A DNA stretch of 64,000 nucleotides, from positions 1-64,000 of the forward strand of contig NZ_ALBQ01000053.1 of assembly GCF_000282895.1 (NCBI RefSeq). Direction: 5' to 3'. The position numbers were made by a program, and so were the translations under genes. Under the pieces are notes generated by a model. The model had not been told where the DNA came from. It worked only from the letters and a program-made list of their open reading frames with translations, and searched no databases. Source of the DNA: Sphingomonas sp. ATCC 31555 (lineage in GTDB: Bacteria > Pseudomonadota > Alphaproteobacteria > Sphingomonadales > Sphingomonadaceae). Positions 52,017 through 63,046 of the stretch are shown here, piece by piece (the stretch's first letter is position 1; the number at the start of each line of letters is the position of its first letter).

Positions 52017-52563
52017 GGTCGAGCAACAGAATGGGTCCGATGTCTAGCACCTGCTTCGCCGTCGCCAGATGCAGCGAAACGGAAATGTCGCCGGGAGCAT
52101 AATCGCGGTCGACGGTTCCCGCGACGTGCACCATCTTCCATTCCGTGCCGACTTCGGCTTCCCCCTTGAAGACGGTGGTATAAGGCTCCTTGGCGAGCCC
52201 TACCTGGATCGTGGCGATCTTTGCGGTGGTGGCACCCTCCGGCAGCTTTTCGGCGCGCGCCCAGACCGCGACCACCAGCTTGTCACCCTTCTTCACGGGC
52301 TGGTTGATGGCGGAGATCAGGCCCACGCTCCACGGCTGATCCGAACCGCCGGCGATCGGCACGCGTATTGCCCGGCCGCCTTGCACATTCTTGTCCTTTA
52401 CCACCGCCGGCTTGGCGCTGAGACCATAGACGGTGAACGTCTCCGGCGTGGGCGAATTGATGATTTGCTGTGATATATCGCTTTGCTGCTGTGCCTGCGC
52501 CCGTGCAGGTGACGCATCGATGAAAGGCAGACAGCACGCTGCCGCAATCAGCCATGATTTCAT
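52006..52563 (-). CDS. Exported protein with carbohydrate-binding-like beta-sandwich
   Basis: A 185-residue protein with a signal peptide (1-22, ending ARA). The mature region is a predicted beta-sandwich: WSVGLISAINQPVKKGDKLV, VAVWARAEKL and EWKMVHVAGTVDRDYAPGDI follow the pattern of CBM4/9-type modules often fused to xylanases, where a stacked pair of sheets binds sugar. It stands alone, without a catalytic domain. The role is unknown. Overlaps the end of the DUF1810 gene tail to tail. Confidence 0.65.
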   Translation of the reverse strand: MKSWLIAAACCLPFIDASPARAQAQQQSDISQQIINSPTPETFTVYGLSAKPAVVKDKNVQGGRAIRVPIAGGSDQPWSVGLISAINQPVKKGDKLVVAVWARAEKLPEGATTAKIATIQVGLAKEPYTTVFKGEAEVGTEWKMVHVAGTVDRDYAPGDISVSLHLATAKQVLDIGPILLLDLNK

Positions 52564-52668
52564 GACACCCCTCCTCTTGTTTTCGTTGAGATCAGGCTAT
52601 CGCGAGCGTCAACGCTGTCAATAGCTGCTGATTGACACACCCGCTCCGGCACCGGACAGACGGTTTCC

Positions 52669-53367
52669 ATGTCGACGATCAAGCTGCATCCGAGTTGGCT
52701 AGCACCCCTCCAACAGGAATTCGCGCAACCCTATATGGCTGCCCTGCGCAGCTATCTGCAGGCCGAAAAGGCGGCGGGAAAGCGCATCTTCCCGGCCGGG
52801 AGCGAATGGTTTCGCGCGCTTGACCTGACGCCGCTGGAGGCGGTGCGCGTCGTGATTCTCGGCCAGGATCCCTATCATGGCGAAGGTCAGGCCCATGGTC
52901 TGTGCTTCTCCGTCCGCCCCGGCGTGCGCACGCCGCCGAGTCTGGTGAACATCTACAAGGAGATGGAGACCGATCTCGGCATCCCGCGCGCGCAGCACGG
53001 TTTCCTGGAGCATTGGGCGCGCCAGGGCGTGCTGCTGCTTAATGCGGTGCTGACGGTGGAGATGGGCCGCGCCGCGGCGCATCAGGGCCAGGGCTGGGAG
53101 CGCTTTACCGACGCGGTGATCCGGCTGGTCAACGCCCGGCCGGAGCCGGTGGTGTTTCTGCTCTGGGGCAGCCATGCGCAGAAAAAGGCCGCGTTCGTCG
53201 ATTCGATCGACAAGGGCGGCCGGCACCTGGTGTTGAAGGCACCCCATCCTTCGCCGCTATCCGCGCATTCGGGCTTTTTCGGGTGCCGGCATTTCAGCAA
53301 GGCCAATGCTTTTTTGGAAAGCATTGGCCAGAAGCCGATCGATTGGGCGCTGCCGCCGGTTGCTTGA
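52669..53367 (+). CDS. ung: Uracil-DNA glycosylase
   Basis: A 232-residue family-1 UDG that removes uracil from [21 protein letters not shown] (65-82; catalytic Asp67) is the water-activating loop, [12 protein letters not shown] the uracil-recognition strand, [11 protein letters not shown] a core segment and HPSPLSAH the Leu-intercalation loop. Length matches E. coli Ung. With the UdgX fusion in this window, the organism has at least two different uracil-recognising proteins. Confidence 0.97.
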   Translation: MSTIKLHPSWLAPLQQEFAQPYMAALRSYLQAEKAAGKRIFPAGSEWFRALDLTPLEAVRVVILGQDPYHGEGQAHGLCFSVRPGVRTPPSLVNIYKEMETDLGIPRAQHGFLEHWARQGVLLLNAVLTVEMGRAAAHQGQGWERFTDAVIRLVNARPEPVVFLLWGSHAQKKAAFVDSIDKGGRHLVLKAPHPSPLSAHSGFFGCRHFSKANAFLESIGQKPIDWALPPVA

Positions 53368-53373
53368 ACGCTC

Positions 53374-54045
53374 TCAGGCGGCGAACGACACGGTCACCGA
53401 AGGGCGGCGTTGGCGGCGCAACGCCGCGCCGGCCAGCGCGAAGCCGCCGATCAGCATCGCCCAGGCCGCGGGCTCCGGCACGGGGCCTGCGCCGCCCGTG
53501 CCGGTAGTGGTGAAACTGAGGCTCCATCCGCGATCGACCGAGCCGATATCCCCCGCCGCCGTGTCTGCCGCCAACAGGGTCCACCGGCCATTGGGATCGT
53601 AGCCGGCGAAGTCGGCGAAGGACAAGACATCGCCAACGCCGTTGATGCCATAGGCGTACCAGTTCGACGGCAGATAGCTGCCGGTCGTGACCGGGCCCAT
53701 GTCGAACAGCGGATAGGGCAGGAAGCCGGCGGCGGCATCGTTGAACGTGACGGTCGCGTTGCTGACGGCGTTGTTCCCGCCCGCACCGCTCCAGAAGATC
53801 AAGCCGAGCTGGAGATCCTCCGCCACGAGCCCGAAAACCAGGTCGTCCGAATAGCTGTGGTTCACCCCGTTGAGGGTAAGGGACAGGCTGGAGATCGTGC
53901 CCTGGAGACCGGAAACATCGATGGAGCTCAGCGCCTGGCCGGTATCGGGAATGTTGATCCGGTTGCTGTTCGTCAGCGTCTGCGCAGCGGCGGGCGCAGC
54001 GGCGACCGCCAGTGCCAGAGCGAAGGAGACGATCCTCTTGTGCAT
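53374..54045 (-). CDS. PEPxxWA-CTERM exported protein with proprotein-convertase-like domain
   Basis: A 223-residue protein with signal peptide (1-21) and a C-terminal sorting signal PEPAAWAMLIGGFALAGAAL followed by Arg residues, which is the PEPxxWA-CTERM type processed by exosortase in sphingomonads. The middle (about 25-185) resembles the P-domain beta-sandwich: DDLVFGLVAEDLQLGLIF, then GRWTLLAADTAAGDIGSVDR and GWSLSFTTTG. Cell-surface or exopolysaccharide-associated role likely. The ATG at 54045 begins the signal peptide. Confidence 0.8.
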   Translation of the reverse strand: MHKRIVSFALALAVAAAPAAAQTLTNSNRINIPDTGQALSSIDVSGLQGTISSLSLTLNGVNHSYSDDLVFGLVAEDLQLGLIFWSGAGGNNAVSNATVTFNDAAAGFLPYPLFDMGPVTTGSYLPSNWYAYGINGVGDVLSFADFAGYDPNGRWTLLAADTAAGDIGSVDRGWSLSFTTTGTGGAGPVPEPAAWAMLIGGFALAGAALRRQRRPSVTVSFAA

Positions 54046-54303
54046 TTTCTTTCCCCTCTTGCCACCCAACCCTCGCGACACCGCGCGCGGACTAAGGCGT
54101 ATCAACCATCCACCCTCGTCGTACGCATGTTTCTGCGTCTCATTTGGTAAATATGTCGTTAACCGTAAGGATTCAGAATCGTGCGGAGCGAAGGATGGTT
54201 CCGTGCATAGGCACGACTATTACTGTCCTCCTTCCGCCGGCCGGCGTGATGGAGGGCGGCGGAAGAAAAACGTTGTGGGAAACCGACCCTGGGGTCGATG
54301 GGA

Positions 54304-56338
<2,035 letters not shown>

Positions 56339-56400
56339 CTACGCGCAAGCGGCGCGCCGAGCAATCCCGACGCGCCGCCCATCTATCAGAAGTGGCAAGA

Positions 56401-57102
56401 TCAGACGAGAGCTTCGACGCGCGCTCCCCGGCGACGGCCACGCAGCATGCCGCCGGTGAGGCCGAAGCCGCCAATCAGCAAGGCCCAGGCGGCCGGCTCG
56501 GGAACGCCGGACGTCGCACCGGCGCTGAATTCTGCCCGGAACTGCACGTCGCCAAGCGCACCGGCGCTTGCATCCCAATCCCGCGCCAGCAGGCTCGCAG
56601 CGCTGTCACCCGCATTGGCATAGACGAAGTCGCCGCCGCCATAGGGATTGCTGCCGAACGTGCCCGCGGTCGGCATCCAAGCGCCTGCACCCGACGGCTG
56701 GGTCAGCCCCGCCGTGGTCAGAAACGCCACATAGCGACCTCCGGACACCAGATCGATTGCGCCGACATCAAAGCGGAGCGCATCGAAAGCCGTGCCCGTC
56801 GTGCCGCCAAAGCTGCGCGCATCGCTGGCGTAATAGGCACCGCCCACCGCGCGGTTGCCGTTCCAGGCATAGACATAGGCGCGCACATTGACCGCGCCGC
56901 CGCCCAGGAAGAAGGTGAAGCTGTTGAGCGCGTTATCGCTGCCTACCGTAAAGGTCTGCCCGTACACCGGCGTGGAACGCGCGCCGAAGCTGTCGATCTT
57001 CGCGACATAGGCGCCGCTGGTGTCGATCGTTGCCGCCGATGCCGGCACCGCCAGCATCGCGGCGGCCAAACCAAGGGCCTTGAATGCGGAATACAATGTC
57101 AT
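56401..57102 (-). CDS. PEPxxWA-CTERM exported protein
   Basis: A 233-residue exported protein. Signal peptide about 1-22 after the ATG at 57102 (preceded by GGGGGAGGC); the mature part is rich in Gly, Ala, Ser and aromatic residues (AYVYAWNGNRAVGGAYYASD) and looks like a beta-sandwich. The C-terminus has PEPAAWALLIGGFGLTGGML and an Arg cluster, a PEPxxWA-CTERM anchor-processing signal. It lies upstream of the thiC riboswitch in the same direction, and a second such gene lies just after thiC. Confidence 0.78.
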   Translation of the reverse strand: MTLYSAFKALGLAAAMLAVPASAATIDTSGAYVAKIDSFGARSTPVYGQTFTVGSDNALNSFTFFLGGGAVNVRAYVYAWNGNRAVGGAYYASDARSFGGTTGTAFDALRFDVGAIDLVSGGRYVAFLTTAGLTQPSGAGAWMPTAGTFGSNPYGGGDFVYANAGDSAASLLARDWDASAGALGDVQFRAEFSAGATSGVPEPAAWALLIGGFGLTGGMLRGRRRGARVEALV

Positions 57103-57301
57103 GCCTCCCCCTGTTCGGTCCACTTGCTCGTCGCCCAATCGCGTCGAATGGCACCAAGCAGAACCCTAGCATTGATGCGTAACGCTTGGAAGTTGTAGGA
57201 TCAATTTGGAAGCGCACGTCAAATAAGCGGTTCGCCGCATTACCGTCCCGCTTTGGGCAGGCCCCGTTTCGCCGCGCGTCCTTCCCGCCCCCGACTTGCC
57301 T

Positions 57302-58156
57302 TCAGAAAGTATAAGCGAGGCCCAGCGCACCATACCATTGGTTGCGCGAACCTGCGATCCGCACCACCGGCGAATCGGCGGCATCGTCCAGCATGCGACG
57401 ATAGCCGACGCCGCCCACCATCGAGAGGCCGTGGAGGAGATCGCCGGTCAGCGATACGTTGCCCAGCGCGCCCAACGTCCAATCCTTCCAGCCCTTGCGC
57501 GCGGTGAAGGCCGGCAGTCCGCTTGCCGCGCTGCCCGCCGGCGTGACGCCGAAATAGGTGCGCGCATAGCCGTCGCCCATGTAATTGGCCGAGAGGTTGA
57601 GTGCGACGAAAGCCTTGCGGCTGAGCGGGGTGCTATACGTAACCGACGGCGAGACCAGATAGCTTTTGTGCACGGTGCCGACATCGTTGGTGTAGGAAAC
57701 GCCGACGCTCAGCTTGTCATAGTCGCTGGTAATCAGGCCCTGCTTGCCAATGCCGATGAAACCGCCCGCTTCGATCGCGGGATCGATCTTGCCGAGCTGG
57801 CGGACCTGCCGATCCTGAATGCGCGCCGTGCGGTTGAGGTTGAGATTGACCACCGGGCCCGCCTGAAAGTCCCATCCTGGCCCAGCGCCGTCGGCGATCA
57901 GATCGGCCCAGGCGCGACCGCCCAGCACCGAAAAGTTGATGCCGGAAATAGTGCCGCGCGCCGCTGGCGCGACCGTCACCACGGACTGATCGGAACCGTC
58001 ATAGCTGGGGACGATGGCGAGGCCGGCCCCCACCGTTACGCTATCTCCGCTCAGATCAGGTGCGGGTTCGGACGATTGCTGGGCCAGGGCGGGCATCGCG
58101 ATCGACAGGCAGAGCAGCGTGCAGGTGCTGTGGTACGCGGTACGAACAGAAAACAT
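57302..58156 (-). CDS. MipA/OmpV-family outer-membrane protein
   Basis: A 284-residue beta-barrel protein with signal peptide (ends PALAQ). SVTVGAGLAIVPSYDGSDQS is the family opening, and GGVGYRRMLDDAADSPVV with the C-terminal aromatic strand LGLAYTF closes it. MipA/OmpV proteins act as scaffolds for murein enzymes or as outer-membrane antigens. The ATG at 58156 follows GGAGCC. Stands alone. Confidence 0.88.
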   Translation of the reverse strand: MFSVRTAYHSTCTLLCLSIAMPALAQQSSEPAPDLSGDSVTVGAGLAIVPSYDGSDQSVVTVAPAARGTISGINFSVLGGRAWADLIADGAGPGWDFQAGPVVNLNLNRTARIQDRQVRQLGKIDPAIEAGGFIGIGKQGLITSDYDKLSVGVSYTNDVGTVHKSYLVSPSVTYSTPLSRKAFVALNLSANYMGDGYARTYFGVTPAGSAASGLPAFTARKGWKDWTLGALGNVSLTGDLLHGLSMVGGVGYRRMLDDAADSPVVRIAGSRNQWYGALGLAYTF

Positions 58157-58222
58157 GAAAGGCTCCGGGGACGGATGTTGCACCAGCGCAACGCAGGTCG
58201 CTGATCGCAGTTCCTGTCGCGG

Positions 58223-58735
58223 TTATAGCAGATAGCGCATGCGCACTTCCTGGCGATCGCTGCCGCCGGTCAGCGGGAACTGCGCGGCGGTGAATCGGGG
58301 CGGGCCGAACCCGATGGCCGGATTGCGCGAAAAGCCGAAGCCCTCGCGCGGGATACCCATCATCGTATCCAGCTTGCCGTTGCCATTCGCGTCGTGGATC
58401 ACCGCGACCGCATAGTCGCCAGGCGCCAGGCCCGTGACGCGCAGCTGACCCGCGCTCGCCGGAATCGAGCGCTTGATCGCGCCGCCGCCGTCACGGCAAT
58501 CAGGAAACACGGAGGGCGCAGGCGCGATGCACACCTGCAGCAGCCCGCGACTCGAACGCAGTTTGACGAAATCAATCTCCAGCGTCGCCAGTGGCGATCC
58601 GCCGCCCAGTATCGGGAACAGAGCCAGCGCGGCGAGCGCGCGGCGTGCCCTGGAACTGCCCCAACCCCTGGTCCGTCCCGCACAGCCGGTCCCAGAACCG
58701 GAAATAAAGCCCATAGTTGCACCCATATCGTTCAT
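58223..58735 (-). CDS. DUF2141-family exported protein (start overlaps desaturase gene)
   Basis: A protein of up to 170 residues. The C-terminal 125 residues match DUF2141: DFVKLRSSRGLLQVCIA, GDYAVAVIHDANGNGKLDT and IPREGFGFSRNP. A hydrophobic export-like segment (RRALAALALFPILGGG) precedes it, but no ATG, GTG or TTG lies directly before it; the nearest in-frame ATGs are at 58735, 58726 and 58714, inside the sterol desaturase gene, giving an overlap of 143-164 bases. The true start is uncertain, and the boundary between the two genes may have been altered by a small deletion. Confidence 0.65.
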   Translation of the reverse strand: MNDMGATMGFISGSGTGCAGRTRGWGSSRARRALAALALFPILGGGSPLATLEIDFVKLRSSRGLLQVCIAPAPSVFPDCRDGGGAIKRSIPASAGQLRVTGLAPGDYAVAVIHDANGNGKLDTMMGIPREGFGFSRNPAIGFGPPRFTAAQFPLTGGSDRQEVRMRYLL

Positions 58736-59369
58736 GGTGGCGCTGATGATGGCTCGCGGTGATCACCCACGCCCCGACTGGCCCCCGCCACAACCACGCT
58801 GGGAAGATCTCCCAACCCATATGATTAGTCACCCCCATAACCGTCATGATCGTCAGCACCAAGCCGAGCGCGGCGACATGAATGGGAATCACGAAGACCA
58901 GCAGCGGTATCACGATTGCGCCCGACAGCGCCTCGCCCCAATGGAAACTCATCGCCGCCCAGGCGGTGGGCGGACGGCTGGCGTGGTGGACGGCATGGTA
59001 GCGACGAAAAAGCGCCGGCATGTGCATCGCCCGGTGCGTCCAGTAGAACCAGCTGTCGTGCAGGAACAGGTACAGGAACGCCGACACCGGCAGATACCAG
59101 AGCGGCCAGGCATGGACATCGTCATAGATGCGCGTCCAGCCCTGCGCCTTCCAGCCCCACGCGACGATGCCGGCGGGGATGCCGTAGATCGCGGTAGAGG
59201 CGAGGCTCCAGCCGATTTCTTTGCGAATCTGCCGATCCAGCCCGGCATAGAGGCCGGGATGCCGCAGCCGCGTGGCGAGCGCGAATCCAGCGGACGCCGC
59301 GAGATAGCGCACCCCGACGATCACCGTCATGACGACCGCGGAGGTCAGCAAGGCAAGGGCGATGTCCAT
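58572..59369 (-). CDS. Sterol desaturase / fatty acid hydroxylase superfamily membrane protein
   Basis: A 265-residue membrane di-iron oxygenase. The His clusters are HDSWFYWTHRAMH, YHAVHHASR and ASHHQRHHERYG, in the order of the sterol-desaturase superfamily (also including carotenoid hydroxylases). Members oxidise lipids; here the substrate might be a lipid or carotenoid in view of crtY nearby, but this is speculative. The final 25 residues after RLCGTDQGLG are unlike the family and read through the region that, in another frame, encodes the DUF2141 export segment. ATG at 59369. Confidence 0.82.
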   Translation of the reverse strand: MDIALALLTSAVVMTVIVGVRYLAASAGFALATRLRHPGLYAGLDRQIRKEIGWSLASTAIYGIPAGIVAWGWKAQGWTRIYDDVHAWPLWYLPVSAFLYLFLHDSWFYWTHRAMHMPALFRRYHAVHHASRPPTAWAAMSFHWGEALSGAIVIPLLVFVIPIHVAALGLVLTIMTVMGVTNHMGWEIFPAWLWRGPVGAWVITASHHQRHHERYGCNYGLYFRFWDRLCGTDQGLGQFQGTPRARRAGSVPDTGRRIATGDAGD

Positions 59370-59476
59370 GGCAGAGCCTGCTACGCCTTCGCGGCGCGGG
59401 CGGCAATGCGATTGACGCCGATCCAGCGCCACTTAGCGACGCGAAACACCGTCGGTTGCGCCCAGTGCGCGGCAGA

Positions 59477-59490
59477 TGACACCGGTAAAC
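59477..59490 (+). promoter_or_regulatory. Operator-like half-dyad upstream of second TonB receptor
   Basis: TGACACCGGTAAAC shares the left half TGACACCGG with LacI-type sites and resembles the complement of the motif at 17776. The right half is imperfect. Located about 120 bases before the receptor start. Confidence 0.3.
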
Positions 59491-59609
59491 CGTTGTGATG
59501 AAGCAACAGTCGTAGTTTTACGCAGAAGCGCACAACAAGATTGTAAACCTGATCAGGTGCACCCTCCCACCCCTTAAACAACAGCAAGTACGGGTCGGGA
59601 GTGGTCGTC

Positions 59610-62081
59610 GTGAAATTGCGGTATCTTTTGCTCGCGTTCTGCTCGAACGCCATAGTCGCCCCTGCGCTGGCGCAATCCGCCGGCGACAGCGAGAAGCCTT
59701 CGGAGACCGCGCAAGTCCCCGAGAAGGAAGTTTTTTCAACCGGCGTCGCCAAGGGACGCGACCGCCTGGACAGCGCAACGTCGACCAGCGCGTTCCGCGC
59801 CGCCGAGTTCGAAAAGCTGGGGCCGCGCCCGCTTGCCGATTTGTTGCGCACCATGCCGGGATTACGCGTCGCCAACAATATCGGTGAAGGCAACGCCAAC
59901 TATACGGTACGCGGCCTGCCACTGGCGGCCGGCGGCTCCAAATACATGCAGTTCCAGGAAGACGGGCTGCCCGTCCTCGAGTTCGGCGACTTCTTCAACA
60001 TCGCCGCAGACGTGTACATGCGGGCGGACTTCAATGTCGCCGCGATCGAATCCATCCGTGGTGGTTCCGGCTCGACCTTCTCGTCCAACGCCCCCGGCGG
60101 CGTGATCAACCTGATTTCGAAGACGGGCGAAGTCGCCGGCGGTGCGATTCGGCTGTCGACCGGCGTGGATTATGGCGAGAAGCGCGTCGACTTCGACTAT
60201 GGTAGCCCGCTCGGCGGCGGCTGGCGCTTCCACATCGGCGGCTATTATCGCTCGGGCGAAGGGCCGCGCGACATCGGCTTCACCGGCTTCAAGGGCGGCC
60301 AGATCCGCGTCAACGTGACCAAGCAGTTCGCCAACGGCTATGTTCGCGTGCACGGCAAATGGCTGGACGATCGTTCGCCCACTTTCGCGCCTTATGCCGT
60401 CCGCATCACGGGGACGAACGACAATCCGGTGATCAGCGATGTGCCGGGCTTCGACATCCGCCGCGACTCGACACTGTCTCCCTATATCGGGCCGGTGATC
60501 ACGCTCGACGGCGAGAACAAGCTGCAGCGATTCCCGGTCGCCAACGGGATGCATCCCACCTCCAAGTCGATCGGCCTGGAAGCGCAGTTCGACGTCGCCG
60601 GTTTCACCATTTCGAACCGCATGCGCTATTCGAAGAATGGCGGCGACTACAATCGCGCCTTCCCGTCGAGCATTACCACCGTGGCCGCGCTTGCGGCGTC
60701 TCAGGGAGGCGCCGGCGCCACGGCGCGCTATGCCACCGGCCCCAATGCCGGCCAGTTGATCTCCACGACGACGCCGGTCAACGGCAACGGCCTCTTGATG
60801 TTTTCCTACATCTCGCAGACCCGCGCCCGTTCGCTTGACAATTTCACCAATGATTTCCGCGCTACCCGCGTCTGGAAGATGGGCCGCGGCGATCTGACGG
60901 TGACCGGCGGGCTCTATAAGGCGAACCAGCAGCTCAACACCCAGTGGCTGCACACCGCGATCAACACCGATGTCGTCGGCAACGGCCAGACCGCAATGGT
61001 GGACATCTTCAACGCGCAGGGCGTGGCCCAGACGCAGGGCGGCTATTATGCGTTCAGCCGAAACGGCAGCAATTTCCGCCGCATCTTCGACGTATCCTAC
61101 GACATTCTGGCCCCCTATGGTTCGGCCAACTACCATATCGGCAAGATCTCGATCGGCGGCAGCGTCCGCTATGATCGCGGGCGGGTGCGCGGCCAGCTGT
61201 TCGGAGCGGACCTGGGCGGGGGCCGGGTGGGCGTAACCCGATTCGACGTCAATGGCGACGGCATGATCTCGCCGGCCGAAACACGCGTCGCGACCCTGCC
61301 GCTCGATGCACCGGCGCCGGTGAACTACAATTACGGCTATTGGAGCTATTCGAGCGGCATCAACTACCGCGTCGCCGAGCCCTTCTCGCTCTTCGCCCGC
61401 TATAGCCGGGGCGCGCGCGCCAATGCCGACAAGATCCTGTTCACGCCAGCGGTGAGCGCGACCACAGGCGGCGTGGCCGATCCCAGCGACAAATATGACG
61501 AGGTCCGCCAGCTGGAGGGCGGCTTCAAGTTCCGCAAGTCCAACGCGACGCTGAACGTCACCGCCTTCCGCGCGACGGCGGACGACCACAACGTCCTCAA
61601 CGGCGCCGCCACGCGCACGTTCCGCACCTATCGTGCGACCGGCGTCGAGATGGAAGGCAGCTACCGCTACGGCATTTTCAGCATTACCGCCGGGGCGACC
61701 TACACCAAAGCGAAGATCACTGAAGACAAGCTCGACGCCACGCTCACCGGCAAGGAGCCGCGCCACCAGCCGACCTGGACGCTGGAGGCGACGCCGCAGA
61801 TCGAGCTGCGCTATGCTACGCTAGGTGCCAATGTAGTGACGATCACCAGCAGCTATGCGCAGGACAGCAATTTGCTGCGGATGCCCGGCTTCACCGTCGT
61901 CAACGCCTTCGCGGTGGTGCGGCCGGTGCCGAAGGTCGAGCTGATGCTCAATGCGACTAACCTGCTCGACCAGCGCGGCTTCTTCGAGATCAATCAGAGC
62001 ACCGTGCCGGCGAACGGCATCGGCTGGGCCCGGTCGATCAACGGCCGGACGATCTCGGTCTCAGCAAAGTACAGCTTCTGA
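59610..62081 (+). CDS. TonB-dependent outer-membrane receptor
   Basis: An 823-residue receptor. The signal peptide (about 1-22, ending ALAQ) follows the GTG at 59610, which has GGGAG 9 bases upstream; an in-frame GTG at 59601 is an alternative. The plug domain shows PLADLLRTMPGLRVANNIGE and SIRGGSGSTFSSNAPGGVIN, and the barrel ends in an aromatic strand (SVSAKYSF). The N-terminal TonB box is not obvious. The acidic loop DVNGDGMISPAETR, encoded near 61250, looks like a calcium-binding EF-hand-type loop, unusual in a receptor. Substrate unknown. It ends 21 bases inside the convergent acetyltransferase gene. Confidence 0.88.
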   Translation: MKLRYLLLAFCSNAIVAPALAQSAGDSEKPSETAQVPEKEVFSTGVAKGRDRLDSATSTSAFRAAEFEKLGPRPLADLLRTMPGLRVANNIGEGNANYTVRGLPLAAGGSKYMQFQEDGLPVLEFGDFFNIAADVYMRADFNVAAIESIRGGSGSTFSSNAPGGVINLISKTGEVAGGAIRLSTGVDYGEKRVDFDYGSPLGGGWRFHIGGYYRSGEGPRDIGFTGFKGGQIRVNVTKQFANGYVRVHGKWLDDRSPTFAPYAVRITGTNDNPVISDVPGFDIRRDSTLSPYIGPVITLDGENKLQRFPVANGMHPTSKSIGLEAQFDVAGFTISNRMRYSKNGGDYNRAFPSSITTVAALAASQGGAGATARYATGPNAGQLISTTTPVNGNGLLMFSYISQTRARSLDNFTNDFRATRVWKMGRGDLTVTGGLYKANQQLNTQWLHTAINTDVVGNGQTAMVDIFNAQGVAQTQGGYYAFSRNGSNFRRIFDVSYDILAPYGSANYHIGKISIGGSVRYDRGRVRGQLFGADLGGGRVGVTRFDVNGDGMISPAETRVATLPLDAPAPVNYNYGYWSYSSGINYRVAEPFSLFARYSRGARANADKILFTPAVSATTGGVADPSDKYDEVRQLEGGFKFRKSNATLNVTAFRATADDHNVLNGAATRTFRTYRATGVEMEGSYRYGIFSITAGATYTKAKITEDKLDATLTGKEPRHQPTWTLEATPQIELRYATLGANVVTITSSYAQDSNLLRMPGFTVVNAFAVVRPVPKVELMLNATNLLDQRGFFEINQSTVPANGIGWARSINGRTISVSAKYSF

Positions 62082-62783
62082 ATCGGTAAAGGCAGGCTCC
62101 GGTGCGATCGGAGCCAGCCAGCCACTCAGCCGATCGAAGCGGCACAAGGTCACGGCTTCCTCCGCATCGATATGGACCAGCCGGCCGGAATAGGGTTCGG
62201 CACGACCGGAGGCGATGTTGCGATCGATCGTCCGGACCGCCTGTTCGATATCGGTGAAGTCCGCATCGTCGAGGGCACTCAGGCCGTAGTTCCACCATTG
62301 CAGTCGCATCAGCTCGGCAATGATGTCGGGTGGGAAACGCGTTTTGATGGGCTTGGCGGGTATGCCGCCGACGATCGTATAGGGCCGCACATCCTTCACC
62401 ACCACCGCGCGAGACGCGATCACCGCGCCATCGCCGATCGTCACGCCGCGCCGAATGAAGGCGCCCTCGCCGATCCAGACATCGTTGCCGACGACGATCT
62501 TGTCAGCCCGGCCCTGCACCCGCGTGCCCGCAAGTGCCGCGGCCTTTGCGATCGCCGGCGCGTTTCGCGCGCGGAATTCGCTTAGCTGTGGCCAATCGAA
62601 CTCACCTTCGAACAGCGGATGGGCCGAAAGATAATCGGTCGGGTGCTCAACCTGCCCCATGACGACGTTGTTGGCGATCGAACAGAAGCGGCCGATGCTC
62701 GCGACATGCCGGAAGATGGATGCGCCGCCGCCAAGATAGGTGAAGCCGCCGATGAAATCGGCGAGGTACCTGCCTGACTGCAA
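62061..62783 (-). CDS. CatB-like hexapeptide-repeat acetyltransferase (5' end interrupted)
   Basis: A 240-residue protein from the TTG at 62783, with left-handed beta-helix hexapeptide repeats (SIGRFCSIANNVVMGQVEHP, then VWIGEGAFIRRGVTIGDGAV and YTIVGGIPAKPIKTRF) as in CatB/xenobiotic O-acetyltransferases. The open frame continues upstream without a stop to 62828, where a TGA interrupts it; beyond that TGA the same frame continues 31 codons to an ATG at 62921 with AGGAGG. The upstream residues (ETLIEGPANLQ) look like part of the same repeat fold, so the intact gene was probably 286 codons. Reinitiation at TTG (GAGGGG upstream) could still give a shorter protein. Confidence 0.75.
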   Translation of the reverse strand: MQSGRYLADFIGGFTYLGGGASIFRHVASIGRFCSIANNVVMGQVEHPTDYLSAHPLFEGEFDWPQLSEFRARNAPAIAKAAALAGTRVQGRADKIVVGNDVWIGEGAFIRRGVTIGDGAVIASRAVVVKDVRPYTIVGGIPAKPIKTRFPPDIIAELMRLQWWNYGLSALDDADFTDIEQAVRTIDRNIASGRAEPYSGRLVHIDAEEAVTLCRFDRLSGWLAPIAPEPAFTDSEAVLC

Positions 62784-62825
62784 GTTGGCGGGCCCCTCGA
62801 TCAGCGTTTCGCCTTTCGCCCCAGC

Positions 62826-62921
62826 TCAGCCGAAGCAAACGTCCTGAGCGATGCCGCCGCCGATCTTCCGGCAGATTTGCCGTGCCTCTTCAGCAAGCTG
62901 GTTCTCGTTCTTCGGCGACAT
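62826..62921 (-). pseudogene. 5' part of the acetyltransferase gene cut off by an in-frame TGA
   Basis: A 31-codon reading frame beginning ATG with a strong AGGAGG at four bases, encoding MSPKNENQLAEEARQICRKI and ending IAQDVCFG before TGA (62826-62828). It is in the same frame as the acetyltransferase, with no other stop between. The most economical reading is a nonsense mutation (CGA or TGG to TGA) or a sequencing error. An independent small peptide gene is possible but less likely. Confidence 0.55.
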
Positions 62922-63046
62922 GAAACCTCCTGCCTTCCTTATAGCAAGAGATCAGGTGCGGCAGTCGGCATGTACGCGCCCCGCTTCGGCGCGCGGGTCC
63001 TACGCGCGGGGTTCCCACACCCCCGGGGTTGAGCTAGGCGACGGAC

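Noticed and set aside
54284..54303. Possible terminator after thiC
   Set aside because: The stem CGACCC/GGGTCG leaves a loop of only two bases, so a stable hairpin is doubtful.
62826..62828. TGA read as selenocysteine
   Set aside because: No SECIS-like hairpin is evident just after the TGA, and neither acetyltransferases of this family nor the organism type suggest selenoprotein use.
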